This document shows positions 1-6,130 of a stretch of 6,135 bases of DNA, piece after piece. Numbering within the stretch: position 1 is the stretch's first letter; the number at the start of each line of letters is the position of its first letter. Both the position numbers and the translations under genes were made by a program. The stretch comes from Oscillospiraceae bacterium (GTDB taxonomy: Bacteria > Bacillota_A > Clostridia > Oscillospirales > Oscillospiraceae), in assembly GCA_031265965.1 (NCBI GenBank), contig JAISBX010000186.1:1-6135 (forward strand), read 5' to 3'. The notes below the pieces were generated by a model. That model did no database searches, was not told the DNA's origin, and saw only the letters and a program-made list of their open reading frames with translations.

Positions 1-900
1 GAGAGCCGCCCCGCGCTGTCGATAGCGCCAAGCTCTACGGTTTCGCTCAGAGACGGCGTTACGGCATATGGGTTCCCGGGCGCGACCGAATACAGTGAAA
101 ATCTGCCGTCCACAACAAAGGACGTGACGGCGACCGACGGCACGATCAGCAAGCTCGAATACGAAAAAGACGGGACGATGGCTTTCGCGCATTCCGCAAA
201 GGTCAACAGCGGCAACTCTGGCGGTCCGCTCGTGAACGAGGCGGGCGCTGTGATCGGCGTCAACACGTGGGCGGATTCGGAAACGGACGTAAACTTGGCT
301 ATCTACAGCGACTATATCATAGACGCGCTGGAGCAGATGGGGGTTTCCTACCGCAGCGTGGGAACTGCGCCCGCTTTTAATGGGAATGAGGAAGATACTC
401 CGGTGGCGCCTATTGTGACGCCTGCGCCCGAACCTGAGCCCACGTTCTGGGAGAACGCAGGAGGTATGGTCGGTATCGCGCTGTTACTCATCATCGGCAG
501 CGCCGCGGGCTTCATAATAAACAAGAAGCGCAAGAATAAGTCTGCCTCGCCGACCATCGGCGCCACAATGCCGGCGGGCGTCACGCAGGCGGCGCAGCTC
601 ACAGGCGTCCGCGGCACGGGCGGGCAGTATAACACTATGTCCTTCCCGGTGAACGACCGCATCGCCATAGGGCGCGACCCGGCGCGCTGCGGCGTTATTT
701 TCGCGCCGCAAACCAACGGCGTGAGCTCGTTCCATTGCGAGATAGTCCGCGTGGGAGCGGGGCTGCAGATCATTGACCGGGGCTCCAGCTACGGCACGTT
801 TGTAGGCGGGGCAAAGCTGTCTGTGAACACGCCCTCTGAGCTGAGGGCGGGCGACAGCTTCTATTTGGGCGACAGGCGCAACAGCTTTGTCGCGTATTGA
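1..900 (+). CDS. Membrane-anchored trypsin/HtrA-like serine protease with C-terminal FHA domain (5' partial)
   Basis: The reading frame is open from the first base, so the N-terminus and the catalytic His and Asp lie upstream; the ATG/GTG codons inside the frame are not the true start. Numbering from nt 1, residues 1-115 are the C-terminal half of a trypsin-like domain. YGFPGA is followed by the nucleophile motif NSGNSGGPLV, with the active Ser at residue 73 (nt 217-219). No PDZ domain follows, unlike classical HtrA/DegP. Instead come a Pro/Glu-rich linker (about 120-150), one membrane helix (about 155-176) with a following NKKRKNK stop-transfer cluster, and a cytoplasmic FHA domain (about 200-299) with GRDP (Arg225), SSFH (Ser242, His245) and SSYGT. 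Topology puts the protease outside and the FHA inside. The usual Asn of the FHA Asn-Gly motif is Tyr264. It is the first visible gene of a four-gene FHA/PP2C operon. The domain calls are firm; the in vivo substrate is unknown. Confidence 0.92.
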   Translation, partial: ESRPALSIAPSSTVSLRDGVTAYGFPGATEYSENLPSTTKDVTATDGTISKLEYEKDGTMAFAHSAKVNSGNSGGPLVNEAGAVIGVNTWADSETDVNLAIYSDYIIDALEQMGVSYRSVGTAPAFNGNEEDTPVAPIVTPAPEPEPTFWENAGGMVGIALLLIIGSAAGFIINKKRKNKSASPTIGATMPAGVTQAAQLTGVRGTGGQYNTMSFPVNDRIAIGRDPARCGVIFAPQTNGVSSFHCEIVRVGAGLQIIDRGSSYGTFVGGAKLSVNTPSELRAGDSFYLGDRRNSFVAY

Positions 901-901
901 C

Positions 902-908
902 GAGGTGA
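902..908 (+). promoter_or_regulatory. Ribosome binding site GAGGTGA for the PrsW-FHA gene
   Basis: GAGGTGA matches the anti-Shine-Dalgarno complement and lies directly after the stop of the upstream protease gene. The only in-frame codon at a proper distance (6 nt after the motif) is ATA at 915. Later ATG/GTG codons in frame (984, 996, 1038) have no comparable site. This is the evidence for a non-standard start. Confidence 0.7.
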
Positions 909-914
909 GACGCC

Positions 915-2225
915 ATAAGCCGGTATAACGGGAATACGACGTTCGTCGAGAGGGGCTCCGCCGAAAAGCTGACGCTGAAAGACGTGTTTTCCGACGTGTT
1001 CAAAAAGCACAGCCTGCGCGACGGCGAGCGGCTGTTCATGTCCGGCACGTCGATGACCACTCCGGCGCCGGAGAATATGCTGCGGGAATGGCAGAAGCCG
1101 TGGCTGTTTATATGGGTACTCGGCGCGTGCCTTATAGTGCTCGCTCTGGGATATATTCTGACGCTTTTAGGGCTGGACACGCCGGCGATCGCCTTTATCG
1201 GGACCGCCGCCGTGCCTGTGGCGATGCTGGTGTTCACGTGGGAACTGAACATCCCGCGGAACGTTCCCGCCTACAAGCTGCTGTTTCTGTTTCTGGCGGG
1301 CGGTATGCTCTCGCTGGTGGCGACGGGGGTGCTGCTGCCGCTCGAGGTCGGCGAGGGCTTCAACCTGACACATGCCCTGTCAATAGGGATCGTCGAGGAA
1401 ATCGCTAAGCTCGTCGCGGTAGTCGCCTTTGTCATGCTCGCGAAACGCGGGAACGGCTACACATATATCCTTACCGGGCTGCTGGTAGGGAGCGCTATCG
1501 GCAACGGTTTTTCCGCGTTCGAGTCGGGCCTGTATTTTGTCAGGAACGGCAACGATTTCAGCCTCATGCTTGCCCGCGCCATACTCGCGCCGGGCGGCCA
1601 CGGGCTGTGGGCGGCAATGTACGGCGGCGCGCTTATCATGGCGAAGGGACAGGGCGGGCTTCGGCTAAAACACTTCATCGACAAGCGGTTTCTGCTGTAC
1701 TTCTTCGCCGCTGTCGGGCTTCACGCGGCATGGGATTGGAACGCGATCCCGTATTTGCCAGTTGACCTGCCGGTATTGGGGGAAATAAGCGTATCCCTGC
1801 TTGCGATCACGCTCATCGGTTGGCTGATCCTGCTGACTATTATCAACAAAGGCGTCCAGCAAACCGTTCAGATGTCCGGGCATGGGATGGCGCCCGCCGC
1901 GCCGTCCGTCCGAACGGTCTCCATCCGCTGCGTCAGCGGCGCGCTGGCGGGGCAGACGTTCCCGCTGATAGGCGGCGCGCTGGTGTTGGGGCGCGACCCG
2001 GCGGTCTGCAATCTGCTGTTTCCCACCGCGACGCCGGGCATAAGCCGCCGCCACTGCACTGTCAGCATGGATCCGCGCGGCGTGCTGCTGACGGACGACG
2101 GCTCACGTCAGGGCACCTTTTTAGACGGTGGAAAGCGGCTTGAGGCAAATGCCACTGTGGTGCTGCGCGCGGGGCAGCGGTTTTATCTTGCGTCCGCAAA
2201 GGCGATGTTTGAGGTGAAATATTGA
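915..2225 (+). CDS. PrsW-family intramembrane protease with C-terminal FHA domain, probable ATA start
   Basis: PrsW proteins are polytopic membrane proteases that cleave membrane-bound substrates; the Bacillus subtilis founder performs site-1 cleavage of the anti-sigma factor RsiW. Numbering from the ATA at 915 (436 aa), a cytoplasmic N-terminal segment of about 60 residues precedes some eight membrane helices (about 63-320). Family hallmarks are visible: the EEIAK motif (Glu161, Glu162) in a helix, NGFSAFES, the GGHGLWAAMYGG motif (His229), and GLHAAWDW (His270). An even helix count puts both ends in the cytoplasm. A linker then leads to an FHA domain (about 340-436) with GRDP (Arg360), SRRH (Ser377, His380) and GSRQGT, where Gln399 replaces the usual Asn. 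The start was chosen because GAGGTGA sits 6 nt upstream and codons 916-983 have GC-rich third positions like the rest of the gene. A standard caller would start at GTG 984 or ATG 1038. The substrate could be an anti-sigma factor or another membrane protein; none is seen nearby. Confidence 0.9.
   Translation: MSRYNGNTTFVERGSAEKLTLKDVFSDVFKKHSLRDGERLFMSGTSMTTPAPENMLREWQKPWLFIWVLGACLIVLALGYILTLLGLDTPAIAFIGTAAVPVAMLVFTWELNIPRNVPAYKLLFLFLAGGMLSLVATGVLLPLEVGEGFNLTHALSIGIVEEIAKLVAVVAFVMLAKRGNGYTYILTGLLVGSAIGNGFSAFESGLYFVRNGNDFSLMLARAILAPGGHGLWAAMYGGALIMAKGQGGLRLKHFIDKRFLLYFFAAVGLHAAWDWNAIPYLPVDLPVLGEISVSLLAITLIGWLILLTIINKGVQQTVQMSGHGMAPAAPSVRTVSIRCVSGALAGQTFPLIGGALVLGRDPAVCNLLFPTATPGISRRHCTVSMDPRGVLLTDDGSRQGTFLDGGKRLEANATVVLRAGQRFYLASAKAMFEVKY
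2211..2216 (+). promoter_or_regulatory. Ribosome binding site GAGGTG for the PP2C gene
   Basis: GAGGTG lies inside the last codons of the PrsW-FHA gene. It is 5 nt before TTG at 2222, which overlaps the upstream stop as TTGA, and 11 nt before ATG at 2228. Spacing favours the TTG; the ATG two codons later cannot be excluded and would shorten the protein by two residues. Confidence 0.65.
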
Positions 2226-2950
2226 GTATGTACAAAGCGATAGCTTTCTCCTCCAAGGGCGGGCATCCCGTCAACGAGGACTCCGTAAAGCTGATACAGG
2301 ATAATAACAGGCTCATCGCCATCGTCGCTGACGGGCTGGGCTCGCACGGCGGCGGCGACGTGGCCTCCGCCGCCGCGATCGAGGCGATACAAGACGCGCT
2401 GCCGGCGCGGGGGATCACGGAGCCGGACGCGCTGCTCCTGTGCCTTGAGGCGGCGAACGCCGCGGTATTGGAGCGCCAGCGGCCCGGAGTCCCGATGAAA
2501 AGCACGGCTGTCGTGCTGACGGCGGAGGGCGGAAAGGCGGCCTTCGCCCATGTGGGCGACTCGCGGGGCTACCTCTTCCGCGACGGCCGTATCGCCAGTC
2601 AGACGATGGATCACAGCGTGTCGCAGATGTCCGTGCTGCGCGGCGACATTACGCCCGCGCAGATACGCTTCCACGAGAGCCGCAGCAAGCTCCTGCGCGC
2701 GCTCGGCGCGGACGACAAGGCGCACGGGGAGATAACGCCGCTCGATGCTCCGCGCAGCGGAGACGCCTTTTTGCTCTGTTCGGACGGATTTTGGGAGTAT
2801 GTGACGGAGGACGAGATGGAGGTGGACTTGGCGAAAGCGCCCGGTGTGTCCGGTTGGCTGTCGCTCATGCTCGCGCGTATCGGAACGCGCGTCCCCGCCG
2901 ACCACGACAATCTATCCGCGATATGCGTTATTTGGGGAGGACTGAAATGA
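2222..2950 (+). CDS. PP2C-type (PPM) Ser/Thr protein phosphatase
   Basis: This is a metal-dependent phosphatase of the PstP/PrpC type, 242 aa, a normal length for the bacterial stand-alone catalytic domain. It has no signal peptide or membrane helix, so it is cytosolic. PPM motifs appear in order: VNEDS (Asp20), VADGLGSHGGGDVAS (Asp37, Gly38), HVGDSRGYLF (Asp113), LLCSDGFWEYV (Asp188) and DHDNLS (Asp229, Asn230). These supply the metal-binding acidic residues, so an active enzyme is expected. The segment before NED reads GGHPVNED, so His stands where many members have the phosphate-contacting Arg (R-x-x-N-E-D). It overlaps the upstream gene by 4 nt (TTGA) and the downstream gene by 4 nt (ATGA), implying translational coupling. 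Its place among three FHA proteins suggests it removes the phospho-threonine marks that FHA domains bind, opposing a Ser/Thr kinase that is not in this window. The family call is very secure; the partners are inferred. Confidence 0.95.
   Translation: MSMYKAIAFSSKGGHPVNEDSVKLIQDNNRLIAIVADGLGSHGGGDVASAAAIEAIQDALPARGITEPDALLLCLEAANAAVLERQRPGVPMKSTAVVLTAEGGKAAFAHVGDSRGYLFRDGRIASQTMDHSVSQMSVLRGDITPAQIRFHESRSKLLRALGADDKAHGEITPLDAPRSGDAFLLCSDGFWEYVTEDEMEVDLAKAPGVSGWLSLMLARIGTRVPADHDNLSAICVIWGGLK
2934..2941 (+). promoter_or_regulatory. Ribosome binding site GGGGAGGA fixing the vWA-FHA start
   Basis: GGGGAGGA ends 5 nt before ATG 2947, which overlaps the PP2C stop as ATGA. The same frame stays open upstream to a GTG at 2791, but that extension overlaps the PP2C gene by 52 codons and would bury the signal peptide. 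The ATG at 2947 is therefore the start. Confidence 0.8.
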
Positions 2951-4455
2951 AAAGGCTTGGAGCTCTATTTCTCGCGCTGATCGCCGCGTTTATGCTCATG
3001 GGCGCGGCGGAGCCGTCCGCGCCGCTTGCGGTATATTACGAAAACCACGTCGGCGAGCCGGGCGTGCTGTCAGTTTATGTGAATGCGAATTACGGCGGTA
3101 CGCCGGCGGAGGACGATTTTTCGTTTTCGCTCAGCGGACAGCGGCTCAGCCCGCTTGCCCTGTGGACCGTCGCCTCCGCGAACGAGGGCGTGAGCTGGCT
3201 GTTCGCTGTCGATATGTCCGGCTCCGTACGCTCCGAGAAGATGGAATTGCTGCGGCAGACGCTGACCGGCCTTGTCGAGGGCTTGGGCGAAAACGACAAC
3301 GCCGCGTTTCTGCTCATCGGCGACGACGCGAAGGCCACGCCGTTCATTTCAGACAAAACCGAAATGCTGGAGCTTATCGCCGGCCTTGAAACGCGCGGAG
3401 AGGATACAAATCTCTACAAAGGTATTGTTACGGCGGCTCAAATACTGCAAACCGACGGATCCGTACACGCCAAACGCTGCGTCGTCGTATTTTCGGACGG
3501 CGAGGACGATATTGTCGAGGGCTTTACGCGAGAGGAGGCGGAGCAAGCTGTCGCGTCCGCGTATATCCCCTTTTATACAGTCGCGCTGCAAGACCGGGAG
3601 CCGAGCGGCAGGGCAGTGGAGGCCGCAAAGGTGCTGGCCGGATTCAGCCGGAGCTCAGCCGGGGGGACGGGGCACACGCTGAAACCGGGCGGCGACGATC
3701 CGGGCGGCATCGCCGCGAGTATCGCTGACAGCGTTCGCGGCGGATATATCGTGTACTTGGCTTTGGCGGACATATCGCTGCCGCAGGATCAAAGCCTGCT
3801 GGAAATACGCCTGACCGCCGCCGGACAGAACGCGGAGGACAGCCTTATGGTCAACGCGGCAGAGCTGCGCGCGTGTGTGACCGAGTCCCCGCCGGAAACG
3901 CCGGCGCCCGGCCCGGAGCCCTCCCCCGCGGAAACCGACGAGCCTGAACAGGAGCAGGAACCGGAACCGCAAAGCGCCGGGTGGCTCCCGTTTGCCGCCG
4001 CGGGCGCCGCCGTGCTGGTTGCCGCCGTGGTTTTAGCCGTTGTGCTGCGCGCCCGCAAAAAGCGCGCGCCGTCCGGGCGGGATATGTCCGCGGCGGATAT
4101 CGCTCCGCCGGAAAACATTCCGAGGACAGCCGCCGTAACGATACCGCGCCCGCGCTGGCGGTTCACCTTCACGAAGGTGGGGCTTGCGGAGACGGACAGG
4201 TACACGCTTGACGTCGCCGACGAGCTGGTCATAGGCAGAAGCGCGGGCCAGCTCACCGTCCCGTCCGATACGCGCCTGTCGTCGCGGCATTGCAGGATAT
4301 TTACGAGGGACGGTGCGTTTTACGTGGAGGATCTGCGCTCGACAAACGGCACCTATCTCAACGGCGTCCCCGTGGCGCAGCCGCAAAGATTAGAGCAGGA
4401 TAACATTCTGCTACTCGGGTCGATGGAGCTGCGGGTGACGTGGACGGGAATTTGA
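2947..4455 (+). CDS. Signal-peptide vWA-domain protein with one membrane helix and cytoplasmic FHA domain
   Basis: The protein is 502 aa. Residues 1-20 (MKRLGALFLALIAAFMLMGA) form a typical signal peptide. A short beta-rich region (about 25-80) precedes a von Willebrand A domain (about 83-270) with an intact metal-ion adhesion site: DMSGS (Asp89, Ser91, Ser93), Thr154 in GEDTNLY, and Asp184 in VVFSDGEDD. Such domains bind protein ligands through a divalent cation. A further beta-rich part and a Pro/Glu-rich linker (about 312-345, likely crossing the wall) lead to a membrane helix (about 346-368) followed by RARKKRA. The C-terminal FHA domain (about 405-502) has GRS (Arg431), SSRH (Ser446, His448) and STNGTYLNG (Asn467), all the canonical phospho-threonine-binding residues. 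Topology is vWA outside, FHA inside. It is the last gene of the operon. It could be a receptor or scaffold linking an external ligand to kinase/PP2C signalling; the ligand is unknown. Confidence 0.93.
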   Translation: MKRLGALFLALIAAFMLMGAAEPSAPLAVYYENHVGEPGVLSVYVNANYGGTPAEDDFSFSLSGQRLSPLALWTVASANEGVSWLFAVDMSGSVRSEKMELLRQTLTGLVEGLGENDNAAFLLIGDDAKATPFISDKTEMLELIAGLETRGEDTNLYKGIVTAAQILQTDGSVHAKRCVVVFSDGEDDIVEGFTREEAEQAVASAYIPFYTVALQDREPSGRAVEAAKVLAGFSRSSAGGTGHTLKPGGDDPGGIAASIADSVRGGYIVYLALADISLPQDQSLLEIRLTAAGQNAEDSLMVNAAELRACVTESPPETPAPGPEPSPAETDEPEQEQEPEPQSAGWLPFAAAGAAVLVAAVVLAVVLRARKKRAPSGRDMSAADIAPPENIPRTAAVTIPRPRWRFTFTKVGLAETDRYTLDVADELVIGRSAGQLTVPSDTRLSSRHCRIFTRDGAFYVEDLRSTNGTYLNGVPVAQPQRLEQDNILLLGSMELRVTWTGI

Positions 4456-4476
4456 GGATAAAGCGCAACGCGCCGC

Positions 4477-4505
4477 TTGACACGCATACCCGCGTGAATT
4501 ATACT
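4477..4505 (+). promoter_or_regulatory. Sigma-A/sigma-70-type promoter of the flavoprotein gene
   Basis: TTGACA at 4477-4482 is a perfect -35 box, and TATACT at 4500-4505 matches the -10 consensus at five of six positions; the spacer is exactly 17 nt. Transcription should begin around 4511-4513, giving a leader of about 47 nt before the TTG start at 4559. The spacer and the end of the -35 box contain a short inverted repeat, CACGC (4481-4485) and GCGTG (4492-4496), which could be an operator half-site pair but may be chance. The promoter begins 21 nt after the vWA gene stop with no clear terminator between, so read-through from the operon is possible. Confidence 0.85.
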
Positions 4506-4541
4506 TGGAGCATCGAATTAAGCGCGATCATCAAACTGTAT

Positions 4542-4550
4542 AAGGGGAGG
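4542..4550 (+). promoter_or_regulatory. Ribosome binding site AAGGGGAGG for the flavoprotein gene
   Basis: This very strong purine-rich site lies 8 nt before TTG 4559. No in-frame ATG or GTG competes at a suitable distance, so the TTG is taken as the start. Confidence 0.8.
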
Positions 4551-4558
4551 AATAAGTC

Positions 4559-6130
4559 TTGAGATTTATCGATGCGACAAAAGAGGACGCGGCCATTGCG
4601 CGGGAGAGGAATTATTCGTGGGAGACTCCGCCGGCGCCGATACCGGAGGAACAGATCGCGGAGACGGTTGAGACCGAGATCGTGATAGTGGGGGGCGGCA
4701 TATCCGGGCTGGCGGCGAGCGCTCGCCTCACGCAGCTCGGCGTGAAGACCGTGGTGCTGGAGAAGAGCAGGGGGCTCGTCGCGCACGGGGCGCACGTCGC
4801 GTCCGTCGGCTCGGACATACAGCGCGAGAACGGGGTGCATATCGACAAGGCGCAGTTCGCGCGCGACTGGCTGCACATCAGCGGCAGCCGGGTCAACGAG
4901 GATATGCTCTGGCTCTACATAAACCGCAGCGAGGAGGCGTTCAAATGGCTCCTCGACATGGGCGGCGACAACGTGAGCCCCGTGCTGTTCGGCGGCAATT
5001 ACCGCGGGCCGGATTTCACGGAGTACGCGGGCACGCACTTCATCCAGAACAACGAGAACAGCAAGTACAAGATGGGCGGCGCGCTGCTGATATGCGAGAT
5101 ACTTGACGACGTGACCGTATCGGGTGGCGGAGTGATCGTGCGCGAGACGCGCGCGGAGCAACTGGAAAAACGCGATGGGCGCGTCGTATCGGCGATCGCG
5201 AAATGCGCCGACGGCAAGTACCGCAGATATACGGGCACGCGCGGCGTCGTGCTGGCGACGGGCGATATCGGCGCGGACCGCGACATGCTCGAGCATTTCG
5301 CGCCCATCGGCCTGATACCCAAGCACAACGGCTACTACCCGCCGGGACTTAACACCGGCGACGGGCATAAGATGGGCCGCTGGATGGGCGGAGCGTTCGA
5401 GCCCGCGCCGTGGGCCGTCTCGCTTCACCTGATCGCCTACGCCATGTACTGCTTTTTCTTCCTTCACGTGAATAAACAGGGCAGGCGCTACATGAACGAG
5501 GACACGTGGGTGCAGGCAAAATCCGTACGTACGCTTATGCAGCCGGACGGCTCGTGGGCGTTTTCCGTGTTCGACTCCAAGTGGTACGACGAGGTGGCGA
5601 GGCTCGCGCCGATTTCCGGCGGGCAGTTCACCGACTCGCTCATCGCGATATACGGGCGCACGTGGGAAGAGGACGGCGAGATGGTAAAAAAAGGCATCGA
5701 GCACTACCTTGAAAACGGTATGTGCGTGCAGGCGGACACGCTGGAGGAGCTGGCTCGCAAGATGGACGTGCCGGAAGAAAACCTCGCGGCGGCCGTCAAA
5801 CGCTATAACGAGATGTACAAGCAGGGCCGGGACGACGACTACGGCAAGCGCTCCGAGCTGCTCACCGCAATAGACAAGCCCCCGTATTACGCGCTCAAAT
5901 GGGGTCCGTCGCTGCTGAACGTGTTCGGGGGCTTCCTGACCGACACGAAGCTGCACGTCCTCGACAGCGCCTACGTCCCAGTACCCGGACTGTACGCGAC
6001 GGGCATGATCGCCGGCGGGCTCTACGGGGTGGACTACCCGCTGCTTTTCAACGGCAACAGCAACGGCCGCTGCCTGACGTGGGGCCTCCTGCTGGCCGAC
6101 ACCATAGTCGAGGAAGCACAGCGCGCCTGA
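4559..6130 (+). CDS. FAD-dependent oxidoreductase, fumarate reductase/3-ketosteroid dehydrogenase fold (FAD_binding_2), substrate unknown
   Basis: The protein is 523 aa with a TTG start, no signal peptide, and no haem- or FMN-binding extension, so it is a single-cofactor cytosolic flavoprotein. After about 40 N-terminal residues comes the Rossmann dinucleotide motif VIVGGGISGLAAS (Gly45-Gly50), with the ribose-binding Glu at 68 (VVLEKS). Further family signatures are ATGDIGADRDML (233-244), TGDGHKMGRWMGGAFEP, VNKQGRRYMNED in the cap region, and the C-terminal PGLYATGMIAGGLYG (from about 476) closing the FAD site. Compared from memory with flavocytochrome c fumarate reductase, the catalytic motifs differ: the tRDkaS Arg is replaced (TWVQAKS, Val318), HTMGG is NVFGG (454-458), and NRLGGN is replaced near PLLFNGN (494-500). 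It is therefore unlikely to reduce fumarate; an alternative enoate, steroid or aromatic-acid substrate is possible. It has its own promoter and no obvious link to the FHA operon. Confidence 0.9.
   Translation: MRFIDATKEDAAIARERNYSWETPPAPIPEEQIAETVETEIVIVGGGISGLAASARLTQLGVKTVVLEKSRGLVAHGAHVASVGSDIQRENGVHIDKAQFARDWLHISGSRVNEDMLWLYINRSEEAFKWLLDMGGDNVSPVLFGGNYRGPDFTEYAGTHFIQNNENSKYKMGGALLICEILDDVTVSGGGVIVRETRAEQLEKRDGRVVSAIAKCADGKYRRYTGTRGVVLATGDIGADRDMLEHFAPIGLIPKHNGYYPPGLNTGDGHKMGRWMGGAFEPAPWAVSLHLIAYAMYCFFFLHVNKQGRRYMNEDTWVQAKSVRTLMQPDGSWAFSVFDSKWYDEVARLAPISGGQFTDSLIAIYGRTWEEDGEMVKKGIEHYLENGMCVQADTLEELARKMDVPEENLAAAVKRYNEMYKQGRDDDYGKRSELLTAIDKPPYYALKWGPSLLNVFGGFLTDTKLHVLDSAYVPVPGLYATGMIAGGLYGVDYPLLFNGNSNGRCLTWGLLLADTIVEEAQRA

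Noticed and set aside
2183..2905. Minus-strand open frame of 240 codons opposite the PP2C gene
   Set aside because: Shadow of a gene with intact PP2C motifs; the product is low-complexity Arg/Ala-rich with no ribosome site considered convincing.
2791..2946. 52-codon N-terminal extension of the vWA-FHA frame from GTG 2791
   Set aside because: It overlaps the PP2C gene fully, is Arg-rich and unlike a protein start, and would place the evident signal peptide internally. ATG 2947 has a strong ribosome site.
3883..3981. Repeat-like Pro/Glu-rich tract
   Set aside because: It is a low-complexity linker inside the vWA-FHA protein, expected between an outward domain and its membrane helix, not a DNA repeat element.
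4461..4478. Possible terminator hairpin (AAGCG ... CGCTT) between the vWA gene and the next promoter
   Set aside because: The stem is only 5 bp and is not followed by a T-run, so it does not qualify as an intrinsic terminator.
5524..5533. Palindrome CGTACGTACG
   Set aside because: Short, single, and inside a coding region; expected by chance.
4499..5956. Long minus-strand open frame of 485 codons opposite the flavoprotein gene
   Set aside because: It mirrors the codon bias of the GC-rich sense gene. Its translation is rich in Arg, His, Val and Ala without recognisable motifs, while the plus strand shows clear FAD-binding motifs and a promoter with ribosome site.
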